Below, piece after piece: positions 34,320-41,932 of a DNA stretch of 64,000 nt (within the stretch, counting starts at the first letter, position 1; each line of letters starts with the position of its first letter). Under the pieces are notes generated by a model. It did not search any database, was not told the origin of the DNA, and was given only the letters and a program-made list of their open reading frames with translations. This DNA is from Paramesorhizobium salinisoli (GTDB lineage: Bacteria; Pseudomonadota; Alphaproteobacteria; Rhizobiales; Rhizobiaceae): the NCBI RefSeq assembly GCF_003335045.1, contig NZ_QOZG01000012.1, forward strand, positions 1-64,000. The letters are read 5' to 3'. The position numbers and the translations under genes are program-made.

Positions 34320-35057
34320 TTACAGGCGATCCGCCCGCTGAATGGTCAGTTCGTCGCGTCCAATCCAGGCCTCGAAATCGGAAAGATGGGCAAAGGTCGC
34401 CGGCCGCAGCTTGCCCCATTTGGTGGGGTCGGAGACGAGGAAGCGGCGCTGCGAGCGGGCGATCGCCGCCTTCTTCACCGCGACCTCGTGGAAGTGGAAG
34501 CAGGTCACGCCTTCATTTTCATGGATGCCGGCGGCGGAGAAGAAGCCCTTGGTGATGTTGATTTCCCGAAGCATCCGCAACGCGGTCTCGGAGGAGAAGC
34601 TGCCGCTTTCGGCATGATAGATGCCAGCGATCATGAGCAGGGTCACCCCTTCGAGACGTACGATCGATTCGGCGATGTTCATGGCCTGTGTGACCACGGT
34701 GATATTCGCGTTCCGCGGCACGAGGGGTGCAAGATGCTGGAGGGTGGAACCGGCATCGATGAAGACCGTGTCTTCCGGCTCGATGAGCTTCGCGGCTTCC
34801 TGCGCGATTCTGCGCTTGGCCATGATATTGGTGCTCTGGGCATGGGTTAGCGAATAGCGCTCGCCCTTTTCCTCGGCCGACATGATGTAGCCGCCAAGGC
34901 AAACGATCCCGTTATCCCCATCACCCAGATCACGGCGGATAGTGATCTCGGAAGTCTCGAGCTGCTGCGCGGCATCCGCGATATGCACGATTGCGCCGCC
35001 CTCGCATAATTTCTTCAGAGCCTTGATGCGCGAATCCCGTCCAGATGGTCTGGCCAC
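34320..35057 (-). CDS. DeoR-family repressor of the sugar operon
   Basis: From a GTG at 35057, after GGAGAGA, the protein has 245 residues. It has a DeoR helix-turn-helix (about residues 10-50; LETSEITIRRDLGDGDNGIV) and the C-terminal DeoRC sensor domain of the sugar-isomerase fold (DTVFIDAGSTLQHLAPLVPR; GIYHAESGSFSS). DeoR proteins bind a phosphorylated sugar. It is divergent from the ABC/kinase/aldolase operon, so it is the likely repressor, with deoxyribose-5-phosphate a plausible inducer. TTG at 35072 is an alternative start. Confidence 0.85.
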   Translation of the reverse strand: MARPSGRDSRIKALKKLCEGGAIVHIADAAQQLETSEITIRRDLGDGDNGIVCLGGYIMSAEEKGERYSLTHAQSTNIMAKRRIAQEAAKLIEPEDTVFIDAGSTLQHLAPLVPRNANITVVTQAMNIAESIVRLEGVTLLMIAGIYHAESGSFSSETALRMLREINITKGFFSAAGIHENEGVTCFHFHEVAVKKAAIARSQRRFLVSDPTKWGKLRPATFAHLSDFEAWIGRDELTIQRADRL

Positions 35058-35158
35058 GTCTGTTCTCTCCAAGCGTGTGTCTCACGTCGCCACTGCGCCT
35101 CTGGACCAATTTTTTGCAAGTGCAAACATAATCCGAAGGGTTGCTAGTTATGAATGGA

Positions 35159-35168
35159 TATGATCATA
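35159..35168. promoter_or_regulatory. short palindrome in the divergent deoR / ABC promoter region
   Basis: TATGATCATA is a perfect 10-base palindrome in the 219-base gap between the repressor and the sugar-binding protein gene, about 110 bases upstream of the latter. It could be part of the DeoR operator, but it is short and not repeated in the gap. Confidence 0.25.
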
Positions 35169-35276
35169 ATGAGCCGTGTCGATCAATACGCTCTCGGAAT
35201 ATTGCATCGATTTTGTCACTAAGTGCCCCCGCCTGCAGCGCTTTTTGCAGGTCATCGGGGTTGAGGAGGAGCTACT

Positions 35277-36323
35277 ATGAAGACTTTGCTGACGGCAGCT
35301 TCGGTTGCCCTGTCACTCTTGGCTTCGTCTGCAATGGCGGAGCAGATTGTTGACACCACCAATGTCAACAAGGACCTGATCGCCACCAAGGGCGACAAGA
35401 AGTACACCATTGCCACGGTGGTGAAGGTCGACGGCATTGCGTGGTTCGACCGTATGCGCAACGGCGTGGAGCAGTTCAAGGAAGACACCGGCAACGATGT
35501 TTGGATGGTAGGTCCCAGCCAGGCCGACGCCGCAGCCCAGGTGCAGATCATCGAGAACCTCATCGCGCAGGGCGTTGACGCGATTGTCGTCGTTCCGTTC
35601 TCGGTGGAGGCCGTCGAGCCGGTGCTGAAGAAAGCCCGTGACCGCGGTATCGTCGTGATTTCGCACGAGGCCTCCAACCTGCAGAACACCGATTATGACC
35701 TGGAAGCCTTCGACAATCTCGCCTATGGCGCCAATCTCATGAAGGAGCTTGGCAAATATATGGGTGGCAAGGGCAAATATGTCACCACGGTCGGCTCGCT
35801 CACGTCCAAGAGCCAGATGGAATGGATCGATGGCGCCGTTGCCTACCAGAAGAAAAACTTTCCCGACATGGAAATGGTCGGCGACCGTCTGGAAACCTAT
35901 GACGACGCGGCAACCGACTACACCAAGCTGAAAGAGGCCATGACCACCTATCCCGACATCAAGGGCATCCTTGGTGCGCCCATGCCGACTTCGGCGGGTG
36001 CCGGCCGCCTGATCGCCGAGGGCGGACTGAAGGACAAGGTCTTCTTCGCCGGAACGGGCCTGCCTTCCGTGGCGGGTGAGTATCTCGCCAAAGGTGACAT
36101 CCAGTACATCCAGTTCTGGGATCCGGCCGTAGCAGGCTACGCCATGAATATGCTGGCCGTCGCCGCGCTCGAAGGCAAAAAAGACCAGATCAAGGCAGGT
36201 CTCAATCTCGGCCTCGAGGGCTATACTTCTCTCGCCACGCCGGACGCGAGCCGCCCGAACCTGCTTTATGGTGCAGGCTGGGTCGGTGTGACCGCCGAAA
36301 ACATGGACAAGTACAACTTCTGA
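35277..36323 (+). CDS. periplasmic sugar-binding protein of an ABC importer
   Basis: The 348-residue protein has a signal peptide (MKTLLTAASVALSLLASSAM, cut before EQIV) and the periplasmic-binding-protein 4 fold of ribose / AI-2 / rhamnose binding proteins. It shows IATVVKVDGIAWFDRMRNGV, a QVQIIENLIAQGVDAIVVVP stretch and VISHEASN. A GAGGAGGAG site precedes the ATG. It is the first gene of the operon, and a strong hairpin follows it, as expected for a component needed in excess. Context suggests deoxyribose or a deoxynucleoside as ligand. Confidence 0.88.
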   Translation: MKTLLTAASVALSLLASSAMAEQIVDTTNVNKDLIATKGDKKYTIATVVKVDGIAWFDRMRNGVEQFKEDTGNDVWMVGPSQADAAAQVQIIENLIAQGVDAIVVVPFSVEAVEPVLKKARDRGIVVISHEASNLQNTDYDLEAFDNLAYGANLMKELGKYMGGKGKYVTTVGSLTSKSQMEWIDGAVAYQKKNFPDMEMVGDRLETYDDAATDYTKLKEAMTTYPDIKGILGAPMPTSAGAGRLIAEGGLKDKVFFAGTGLPSVAGEYLAKGDIQYIQFWDPAVAGYAMNMLAVAALEGKKDQIKAGLNLGLEGYTSLATPDASRPNLLYGAGWVGVTAENMDKYNF

Positions 36324-36334
36324 TCATCGTTCAA

Positions 36335-36368
36335 GCCGACGCCCGCCTTGATGCAGGCGGGCGTCGGC
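36335..36368 (+). promoter_or_regulatory. intercistronic hairpin after the binding-protein gene
   Basis: Arms GCCGACGCCCGCCT (36335-36348) and AGGCGGGCGTCGGC (36355-36368) form a perfect 14-base-pair stem with a 6-base loop, 11 bases after the stop codon. No T-tract follows. It probably protects the 3' end of the binding-protein message or attenuates the rest of the operon, so more binding protein than ATPase is made. Confidence 0.75.
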
Positions 36369-36420
36369 CCGACCTGCGCTCAAGCAGCGCAGCGTCCTGT
36401 CAGAGCTTGCCGGAGAAAAA

Positions 36421-37917
36421 ATGTCCGAAAATCTGATCGAGCTGAAAAATATCAGCAAACGCTTCGGCGGTGTGCGCGCACTGGATTCTGTTTCGATGAA
36501 CATCCGCCCAGGCGAGATCCACTGTCTGGCCGGCGAGAACGGATCCGGGAAATCCACCATCATCAAAGTCATGTCCGGCGTCTACACGCCGGAAGAAGGC
36601 CAGATTCTCATCAGCGGCGAGCCGGTGTCGAAGCTCGATCCGATCAAGGCCGTGCAGAATGGCATCCAGGTCATCTGGCAGGACTTTTCCCTGTTCGGAA
36701 ACCTCACCGTCGCGGAGAACCTGGCCCTCAACACCTACATTCTCGAAGGCCGCGGCCGCATGGACTGGGCGCGGGCCCGCAAGATGGCGCGCGAAGTGCT
36801 GGCAAGGCTCGATGTCGAGCTTGACATCGACGCCGATGTCGAGACGCTGCCGACTTCGGGAAAGCAGATCGTGGCCATTGCCCGCGCGATCCTCGCCGAA
36901 GCCCGCCTCATCATCATGGACGAACCCACCACCGCGCTGACGCGTCACGAGGTGGACGCGCTCTTCGCCATCGTGCGCGACCTTCAAGCCCAGGGTATCG
37001 CCGTTCTTTTCGTCAGCCACAAGATGCGCGAGATGCTGGAAATCTCCGACCGGCTGACCGTCTTCCGCAATGGCAAGAAAGTTGCGGAAGGCCAGATGTC
37101 GGAATTCGACGAGCCGGCTATCACCCGCGCGATGACGGGCTTGGAGCTTGAAGAACAGCCCTATGTGGCGAATATTTCCGCCGACACCGCACCCGTGCTG
37201 GAGGTGAAGAACCTTTGCGTGCCCGGCATAGTGGAAGGCGTCGACCTGGAACTGCGTCCCGGTGAGATCGTCGGCATTTCCGGCCTGATCGGATCGGGCC
37301 GCACCGAACTGGCGCGTGCGCTTTTCGGCATGGAAAATGCCAGAGCCGACACGTTCCGCATCGGGGGACGCGACATATTTCCCCGCTCGGTGCAAGAAGC
37401 GATCGGACTTGGGATCGCCTATGTGCCGGAGGATCGGTTGAGCGAAGGCCTGTTCCTGACCCAGTCCATCGAACGCAACATGGTGGTCTCCATCATGGAC
37501 CGCCTGCGAAAAGGGCTATTCCTCGACCGCAAGGCCATGCGCTCGAAAACCGAGGACATGTTCGCCACCATGCAGATCGCAGCGCCCTCGGCGGATACGG
37601 CGGTTGGCAATCTGTCCGGCGGCAATGCGCAGCGCGTGATGCTTGGCCGGTGGCTGCTGACGGGCGCGAAGATCCTGATCCTGAACGGCCCGACCGTGGG
37701 GGTGGATGTCGGCTCCAAGGCCAAGATCCACAAGATCATCCGTGATCTGGCGCACAAGGAGGGGCTGGCGGTCGTGATGATCTCCGACGACGTGCCGGAA
37801 CTCACCGGCAACTGCAATCGCATCCACGTCATGCATGGCGGGCGGTTCGTCGCGCATTTCGAAGGCCAGGCCATGAGCGAAGACCAAATCAATGACAGCC
37901 TGAAGGCGTTGAAATAG
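36421..37917 (+). CDS. sugar ABC importer ATPase, two ATP-binding cassettes
   Basis: The 498-residue protein contains two ABC domains in tandem, as in RbsA. The first has a full Walker A (GENGSGKST), Walker B with DEPTTAL and a degenerate signature (LPTSGKQIVAIARAIL). The second has GLIGSGRTEL in place of Walker A, a good signature (LSGGNAQRVMLGRWL) and ILNGPTVGVDVG, where Asn-Gly replaces the Asp-Glu of Walker B. So the second catalytic glutamate is missing, and only one composite site is likely to hydrolyse ATP. It works with the two permeases downstream. Confidence 0.9.
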   Translation: MSENLIELKNISKRFGGVRALDSVSMNIRPGEIHCLAGENGSGKSTIIKVMSGVYTPEEGQILISGEPVSKLDPIKAVQNGIQVIWQDFSLFGNLTVAENLALNTYILEGRGRMDWARARKMAREVLARLDVELDIDADVETLPTSGKQIVAIARAILAEARLIIMDEPTTALTRHEVDALFAIVRDLQAQGIAVLFVSHKMREMLEISDRLTVFRNGKKVAEGQMSEFDEPAITRAMTGLELEEQPYVANISADTAPVLEVKNLCVPGIVEGVDLELRPGEIVGISGLIGSGRTELARALFGMENARADTFRIGGRDIFPRSVQEAIGLGIAYVPEDRLSEGLFLTQSIERNMVVSIMDRLRKGLFLDRKAMRSKTEDMFATMQIAAPSADTAVGNLSGGNAQRVMLGRWLLTGAKILILNGPTVGVDVGSKAKIHKIIRDLAHKEGLAVVMISDDVPELTGNCNRIHVMHGGRFVAHFEGQAMSEDQINDSLKALK

Positions 37918-37926
37918 GGCAGCCCG

Positions 37927-38904
37927 ATGAGAAGGTTACAATCCACGGAAGCCGTGATCGCCGTCGTCCTCATTCTGGCGATGGTGCTGATCGGGCTGGT
38001 CAATCCCGCCTTTTGGGGCGTGGGCAACCTGTTCAGCCTCGCCAAGTCCAATGTCATCATCGGCATCATGGCGCTCGGCGTGCTGCTGGTCATGATTTCG
38101 GGCGGCATCGACGTATCGTTTCCCGCCATCGCAGCGGCGGCGCTCTACATCACCGTTCGCACCATGGTCACGCTCGACTATGACGGCGTGCTCCTGCCTT
38201 TCATGGCAGCCTGCGTGATCGGTGTGGGGCTCGGAGCTTTCAACGCGTTCATCATCGATCGCTTCAAGATGATCCCGCTGATCGTGACGCTGGGCACGGC
38301 CTCCATCGTGCGCGGCCTGGTGCTGGGGTTGCTGGGCACCTCCATCGTCAATATCAACAAGATGCCCCACGGGCTCATCGCCTTCGGAAGCCAGGACATC
38401 GCTGCGGCAACCGCGTCGAACGGTGCCAATGTCGGTCTGACGGCGATGGTCCTGGTCTATGGGGCGATCGCCTTGGTGATCCATTTCGTGCTCAGGCACA
38501 CCATGACCGGGCGCTCCGTCTATGCCTATGGCGGCGATCCGGAGGCGGCGCGCCGTGCGGGCGTCAACACCCGCCGCACGATCTACTTCGTCTACTGCAC
38601 GGCGGGACTGCTCGCCGGTTTCGCGGGCCTGCTGCACAGTTCCATGATCTGGCAGGCCAATCCGCGCGACTTCGTCGGGCTGGAGCTCGACGTGATCGCG
38701 GCTGTCGTTCTCGGCGGCGCGTCGATCTTCGGCGGGCGCGGCTCGGTTCTCGGCACGATGATCGGCGTCTTCACGCTGGTCATGGTCAAGAACTCGCTGA
38801 TCCTGATGAAGGTGGACACCACCTGGCAACGCGTGGTCGTGGGCGCCATCATCATTCTCGCCACGGCAATCACGGCCTGGCGCGACCGCAAGAAACTGGC
38901 TTGA
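37927..38904 (+). CDS. sugar ABC importer permease 1
   Basis: The 325-residue RbsC-type (BPD_transp_2) permease has eight to ten membrane helices. It includes the family stretch MISGGIDVSFPAIAAAALYI and the conserved cytoplasmic loop YAYGGDPEAARRAGVNTRRT that contacts the ATPase. It starts nine bases after the ATPase stop. It would form a heterodimeric channel with the next permease. Confidence 0.88.
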   Translation: MRRLQSTEAVIAVVLILAMVLIGLVNPAFWGVGNLFSLAKSNVIIGIMALGVLLVMISGGIDVSFPAIAAAALYITVRTMVTLDYDGVLLPFMAACVIGVGLGAFNAFIIDRFKMIPLIVTLGTASIVRGLVLGLLGTSIVNINKMPHGLIAFGSQDIAAATASNGANVGLTAMVLVYGAIALVIHFVLRHTMTGRSVYAYGGDPEAARRAGVNTRRTIYFVYCTAGLLAGFAGLLHSSMIWQANPRDFVGLELDVIAAVVLGGASIFGGRGSVLGTMIGVFTLVMVKNSLILMKVDTTWQRVVVGAIIILATAITAWRDRKKLA

Positions 38905-38918
38905 GGGGAGGGAGCACA

Positions 38919-39929
38919 ATGACCGCCAAGGCCGAAAACAAGCCCTTCTTCCGCCGTCTGCTCGGCGAAGACGCCTCCATCATACAGCTGGGCGTGATCA
39001 CGCTCGCGATCTTCGTGCTGATGTCGGCCATGAATCCAGACAAGTTCCTGCGCTACTACAATTTCGAGTCCATCACCTATGTGATGCCGGAACTCGGCAT
39101 TCTCTCCATCGCCATGATGGTGGCCATGCTGACGGGCGGCATCGACCTCTCGATCGTCGGCATCGCCAATCTGGCCGCCATCACCGCAGGCATCTATTTC
39201 CGCCATCCGGCGGTGGCTGAAGCCATCGCGGCGGGTGGCGCGGGCGTCGTCTTGCACACGATCATGGGGGTCCTCATCGCGCTCACGGTGGGCCTTTCCG
39301 CAGGTCTCTTGAACGGCATCCTGATCTCGCGCCTGCGCATCATCCCGATCCTTGCGACGCTAGGCACGGGCCAGGTCTTCGCTGGCCTCGCGCTGGTGCT
39401 GACCGGCGGTCCGGCCATCGTCGGCTTTCCGCAGACCTGGAACTGGCTCGGCACGGGCAAGTTGCTCGGCATCGCCGCCCCCTTCTGGGTGCTGATCGTG
39501 GTGGCGGCGATCGTCGCGATCCTGCTGCGCCGCACCCATCTCGGCGTCAACTTGATGCTGATCGGCACCAATGCGCGCGCCGCCGTTTTCGCCGGTATCA
39601 GAAGCTCGCGGATGATCCTTTACTCTTATGCGCTGACGGGCGTCATGGCGGCGATCGCGGGCATCCTGCTTTCGGGCCGCACGAACTCCGCCAAGGCTGA
39701 TTTCGGTGCATCCTACCTGCTCCAGGCGGTTCTGATCGCGGTTCTGGGCGGCACGAACCCCGCCGGCGGCAAGGGCAAGGTTCTGGGCGTGCTGCTGGCT
39801 CTCGTGGCGCTCATGTTCCTGTCATCGGGCATGCAGATGATGCGCACCTCCAACTTCATGATCGACGCGGTCTGGGGCGGTTTCCTCGTGCTGGTCATCG
39901 CCATCAACTATCTGAGGTCGCGGAAATGA
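38919..39929 (+). CDS. sugar ABC importer permease 2
   Basis: From the ATG at 38919, after GGGAGGGAG, the protein has 336 residues. It belongs to the same RbsC-type family as permease 1 (MLTGGIDLSIVGIANLAAIT; LIGTNARAAVFAGIRSSRMI). The frame is open from 38901, but the ribosome site decides the start. Two different permeases with one double ATPase indicate a heterodimeric transmembrane unit. Confidence 0.88.
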   Translation: MTAKAENKPFFRRLLGEDASIIQLGVITLAIFVLMSAMNPDKFLRYYNFESITYVMPELGILSIAMMVAMLTGGIDLSIVGIANLAAITAGIYFRHPAVAEAIAAGGAGVVLHTIMGVLIALTVGLSAGLLNGILISRLRIIPILATLGTGQVFAGLALVLTGGPAIVGFPQTWNWLGTGKLLGIAAPFWVLIVVAAIVAILLRRTHLGVNLMLIGTNARAAVFAGIRSSRMILYSYALTGVMAAIAGILLSGRTNSAKADFGASYLLQAVLIAVLGGTNPAGGKGKVLGVLLALVALMFLSSGMQMMRTSNFMIDAVWGGFLVLVIAINYLRSRK

Positions 39930-39998
39930 GCTCTTTCGGACGCTCAAAGGCCGTTGGCCCGTCTGCCGGCACCAAGACTTTCAACAAGGACTGAGCCC

Positions 39999-40970
39999 AT
40001 GGATGTTCAAGAACGCGCCGGTCGCATTGCCGTTGTCGGCTCCAACATGGTCGACCTGATCACCTATATTACCCGCATGCCCGCTCCCGGCGAGACGCTG
40101 GAAGCGCCAAGCTTCGAGATCGGTTGCGGCGGCAAGGGCGCCAACCAGGCGGTTGCTGCAGCCAAGCTTGGTTCTCAGGTGAGCATGGTCACCAAGGTCG
40201 GTGATGACCTGTTTGGCGAGAACACGCTGCGCAATTTTGCCCAATACGGCATCGACACGCGCCATGTCGCGAAAGTGGAAGGCAAATCTTCCGGCGTGGC
40301 GCCCATCTTCGTGGAGCCGTCGGGAGAAAACGCCATCCTCATCGTCAAGGGCGCCAATGCCGATCTCCTGCCCGCCGATGTGGATGCTGCGGAAGAGACG
40401 CTGCGCCAGGCCGATCTCATCTTGATGCAGCTTGAAGTGCCGCTGGATACCGTGCGCCACACGGTGAAGCGCGCCGCCGAATGGGGTGTGCCGACGATCC
40501 TCAATCCTGCACCGGCCACGCCGGAGCTCAATGTGGGGGACCTGCGCAGCCTCAGCTTTCTCGTCCCCAATGAAAGCGAACTTGCGCAGCTTTCGGGCAT
40601 GCCGACTGGCAGCGAGGAAGAAATCGCTTCGGCCGCCCGCAGCCTGATCGAGCAGGGTATCGGCACGGTCATTGTCACCCTCGGTGGGCGCGGTGCGCGT
40701 CTGGTGACAGCGGATAAGGTCACGCCCATCGATCCGGTGCGCGTGACACCGGTGGATACCACGGGTGCGGGCGATGCCTTCATTGGTTCCTTCAGTCATT
40801 TCTTCGCCGCAACGGGGGATACGGAAGAAGCGCTGAAACAGGCCGCGCGCTATGCGGCGCAGTCTGTCGGACGGCGCGGAACTCAGAAATCCTACGCCTC
40901 TGCCGAGGAATTCGTGTCATTTTGCGAGGGCTTGGGCCCCTCTGCACCACAAGGGGCTTCCAATGTCTGA
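39999..40970 (+). CDS. deoK: PfkB-family sugar kinase, probable deoxyribokinase
   Basis: The 323-residue ribokinase-fold enzyme has the N-terminal PfkB region with the sugar-binding GCGGKGANQAVAAAKLG. The C-terminal signature DTTGAGDAFIGSF contains the catalytic base aspartate and anion hole. By sequence alone it could be ribokinase. Translational overlap with deoC (eight bases) and the acetaldehyde-type dehydrogenase make 2-deoxyribose the better substrate, giving deoxyribose-5-phosphate. The start at 39999 fits the homology better than the upstream in-frame codon at 39954. Confidence 0.8.
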   Translation: MDVQERAGRIAVVGSNMVDLITYITRMPAPGETLEAPSFEIGCGGKGANQAVAAAKLGSQVSMVTKVGDDLFGENTLRNFAQYGIDTRHVAKVEGKSSGVAPIFVEPSGENAILIVKGANADLLPADVDAAEETLRQADLILMQLEVPLDTVRHTVKRAAEWGVPTILNPAPATPELNVGDLRSLSFLVPNESELAQLSGMPTGSEEEIASAARSLIEQGIGTVIVTLGGRGARLVTADKVTPIDPVRVTPVDTTGAGDAFIGSFSHFFAATGDTEEALKQAARYAAQSVGRRGTQKSYASAEEFVSFCEGLGPSAPQGASNV

Positions 40971-41922
40971 AAGTCATGAACGCAATCCCGGCACCGCGCT
41001 GGAGCGCGGGTGGTTCGAGGATGTACAGGTCAATCGCTCAGCAGCCGAGCGTCGCGCCGCCTCACTCACCAGTGCACGCACGGTAAAGAAGGCCCATCAG
41101 GCCGCCTGGCTTCTGCGCGCCATCCAGTGCATCGACCTCACGACGCTTGCCGGTGACGACACGCCGGGGCGCGTGCGCCGGCTGTGCAACAAGGCGCGCC
41201 AGCCCGTGCGCCAGGACATTCTCGACGCGCTTGGCGTTGGCGATATCGGCTTGAAGACGGGTGCAGTCTGCGTCTATCCCACCATGGTGCCCCATGCGGT
41301 GAAGGCGCTCGAAGGCTCGGGCATTCCGGTGGCTTCCGTCGCGACCGGTTTTCCCGCCGGCCTGACGCCGCTTGCCCAGCGGCTGGCCGAAATCCGCTAT
41401 GCGGTGGAAGAAGGTGCTGCCGAGATCGACATCGTGATCACCCGCGAGCATGCGCTGCTCGGCAACTGGCAGGCGCTCTATGATGAGATTCGCGCCATGC
41501 GCGAGGCCTGCGGCGAGGCGCATATGAAGGCGATCCTGGCGACCGGCGAACTAGGCACGCTCACCAATGTCTATCGCGCCTCCATGGTTGCGATGCAGGC
41601 GGGCTCCGACTTCATCAAGACCTCCACGGGCAAGGAGCCGGAAAACGCGACACTCCCGGTCTCGCTGGTCATGCTCAGGTCCCTTCGCGATTATCGCGAT
41701 CTCACCGGCCACAAGGTGGGCTTCAAGCCCGCCGGTGGGCTGAAGACCGCCAAGGATGCCATGAATTGGCTGGCCCTCATGAAGGAGGAACTAGGCGGTC
41801 CGTGGATGGAGGCCGACCTCTTCCGCCTCGGCGCATCGTCGATGCTCGCCGATATCGAGCGTCAGCTCGAACATCACGTCACCGGTCGCTATGCCAGCGC
41901 CGCGCACCACGCCTTAAGCTGA
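40963..41922 (+). CDS. deoC: deoxyribose-phosphate aldolase
   Basis: The 319-residue DeoC cleaves 2-deoxyribose-5-phosphate to glyceraldehyde-3-phosphate and acetaldehyde. The Schiff-base lysine is Lys219 in DFIKTSTGK and the second catalytic lysine is Lys255 in GFKPAGGLKT; CIDLTTL near residue 56 is also typical. It belongs to the longer class of DeoC with an N-terminal extension of about 45 residues. The ATG overlaps the kinase stop by eight bases. Confidence 0.93.
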   Translation: MSESHERNPGTALERGWFEDVQVNRSAAERRAASLTSARTVKKAHQAAWLLRAIQCIDLTTLAGDDTPGRVRRLCNKARQPVRQDILDALGVGDIGLKTGAVCVYPTMVPHAVKALEGSGIPVASVATGFPAGLTPLAQRLAEIRYAVEEGAAEIDIVITREHALLGNWQALYDEIRAMREACGEAHMKAILATGELGTLTNVYRASMVAMQAGSDFIKTSTGKEPENATLPVSLVMLRSLRDYRDLTGHKVGFKPAGGLKTAKDAMNWLALMKEELGGPWMEADLFRLGASSMLADIERQLEHHVTGRYASAAHHALS

Positions 41923-41932
41923 GGTCTGACAA

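Noticed and set aside
37936-38919. A 327-codon minus-strand open frame rich in Asp, His and Arg
   Set aside because: Antisense to a permease gene; such compositions arise from the opposite strand of membrane-protein codons.
39999-40970. Ribokinase as the name for the PfkB kinase
   Set aside because: The sequence would allow it, but overlap with deoC and the acetaldehyde-type dehydrogenase make deoxyribokinase the better reading.
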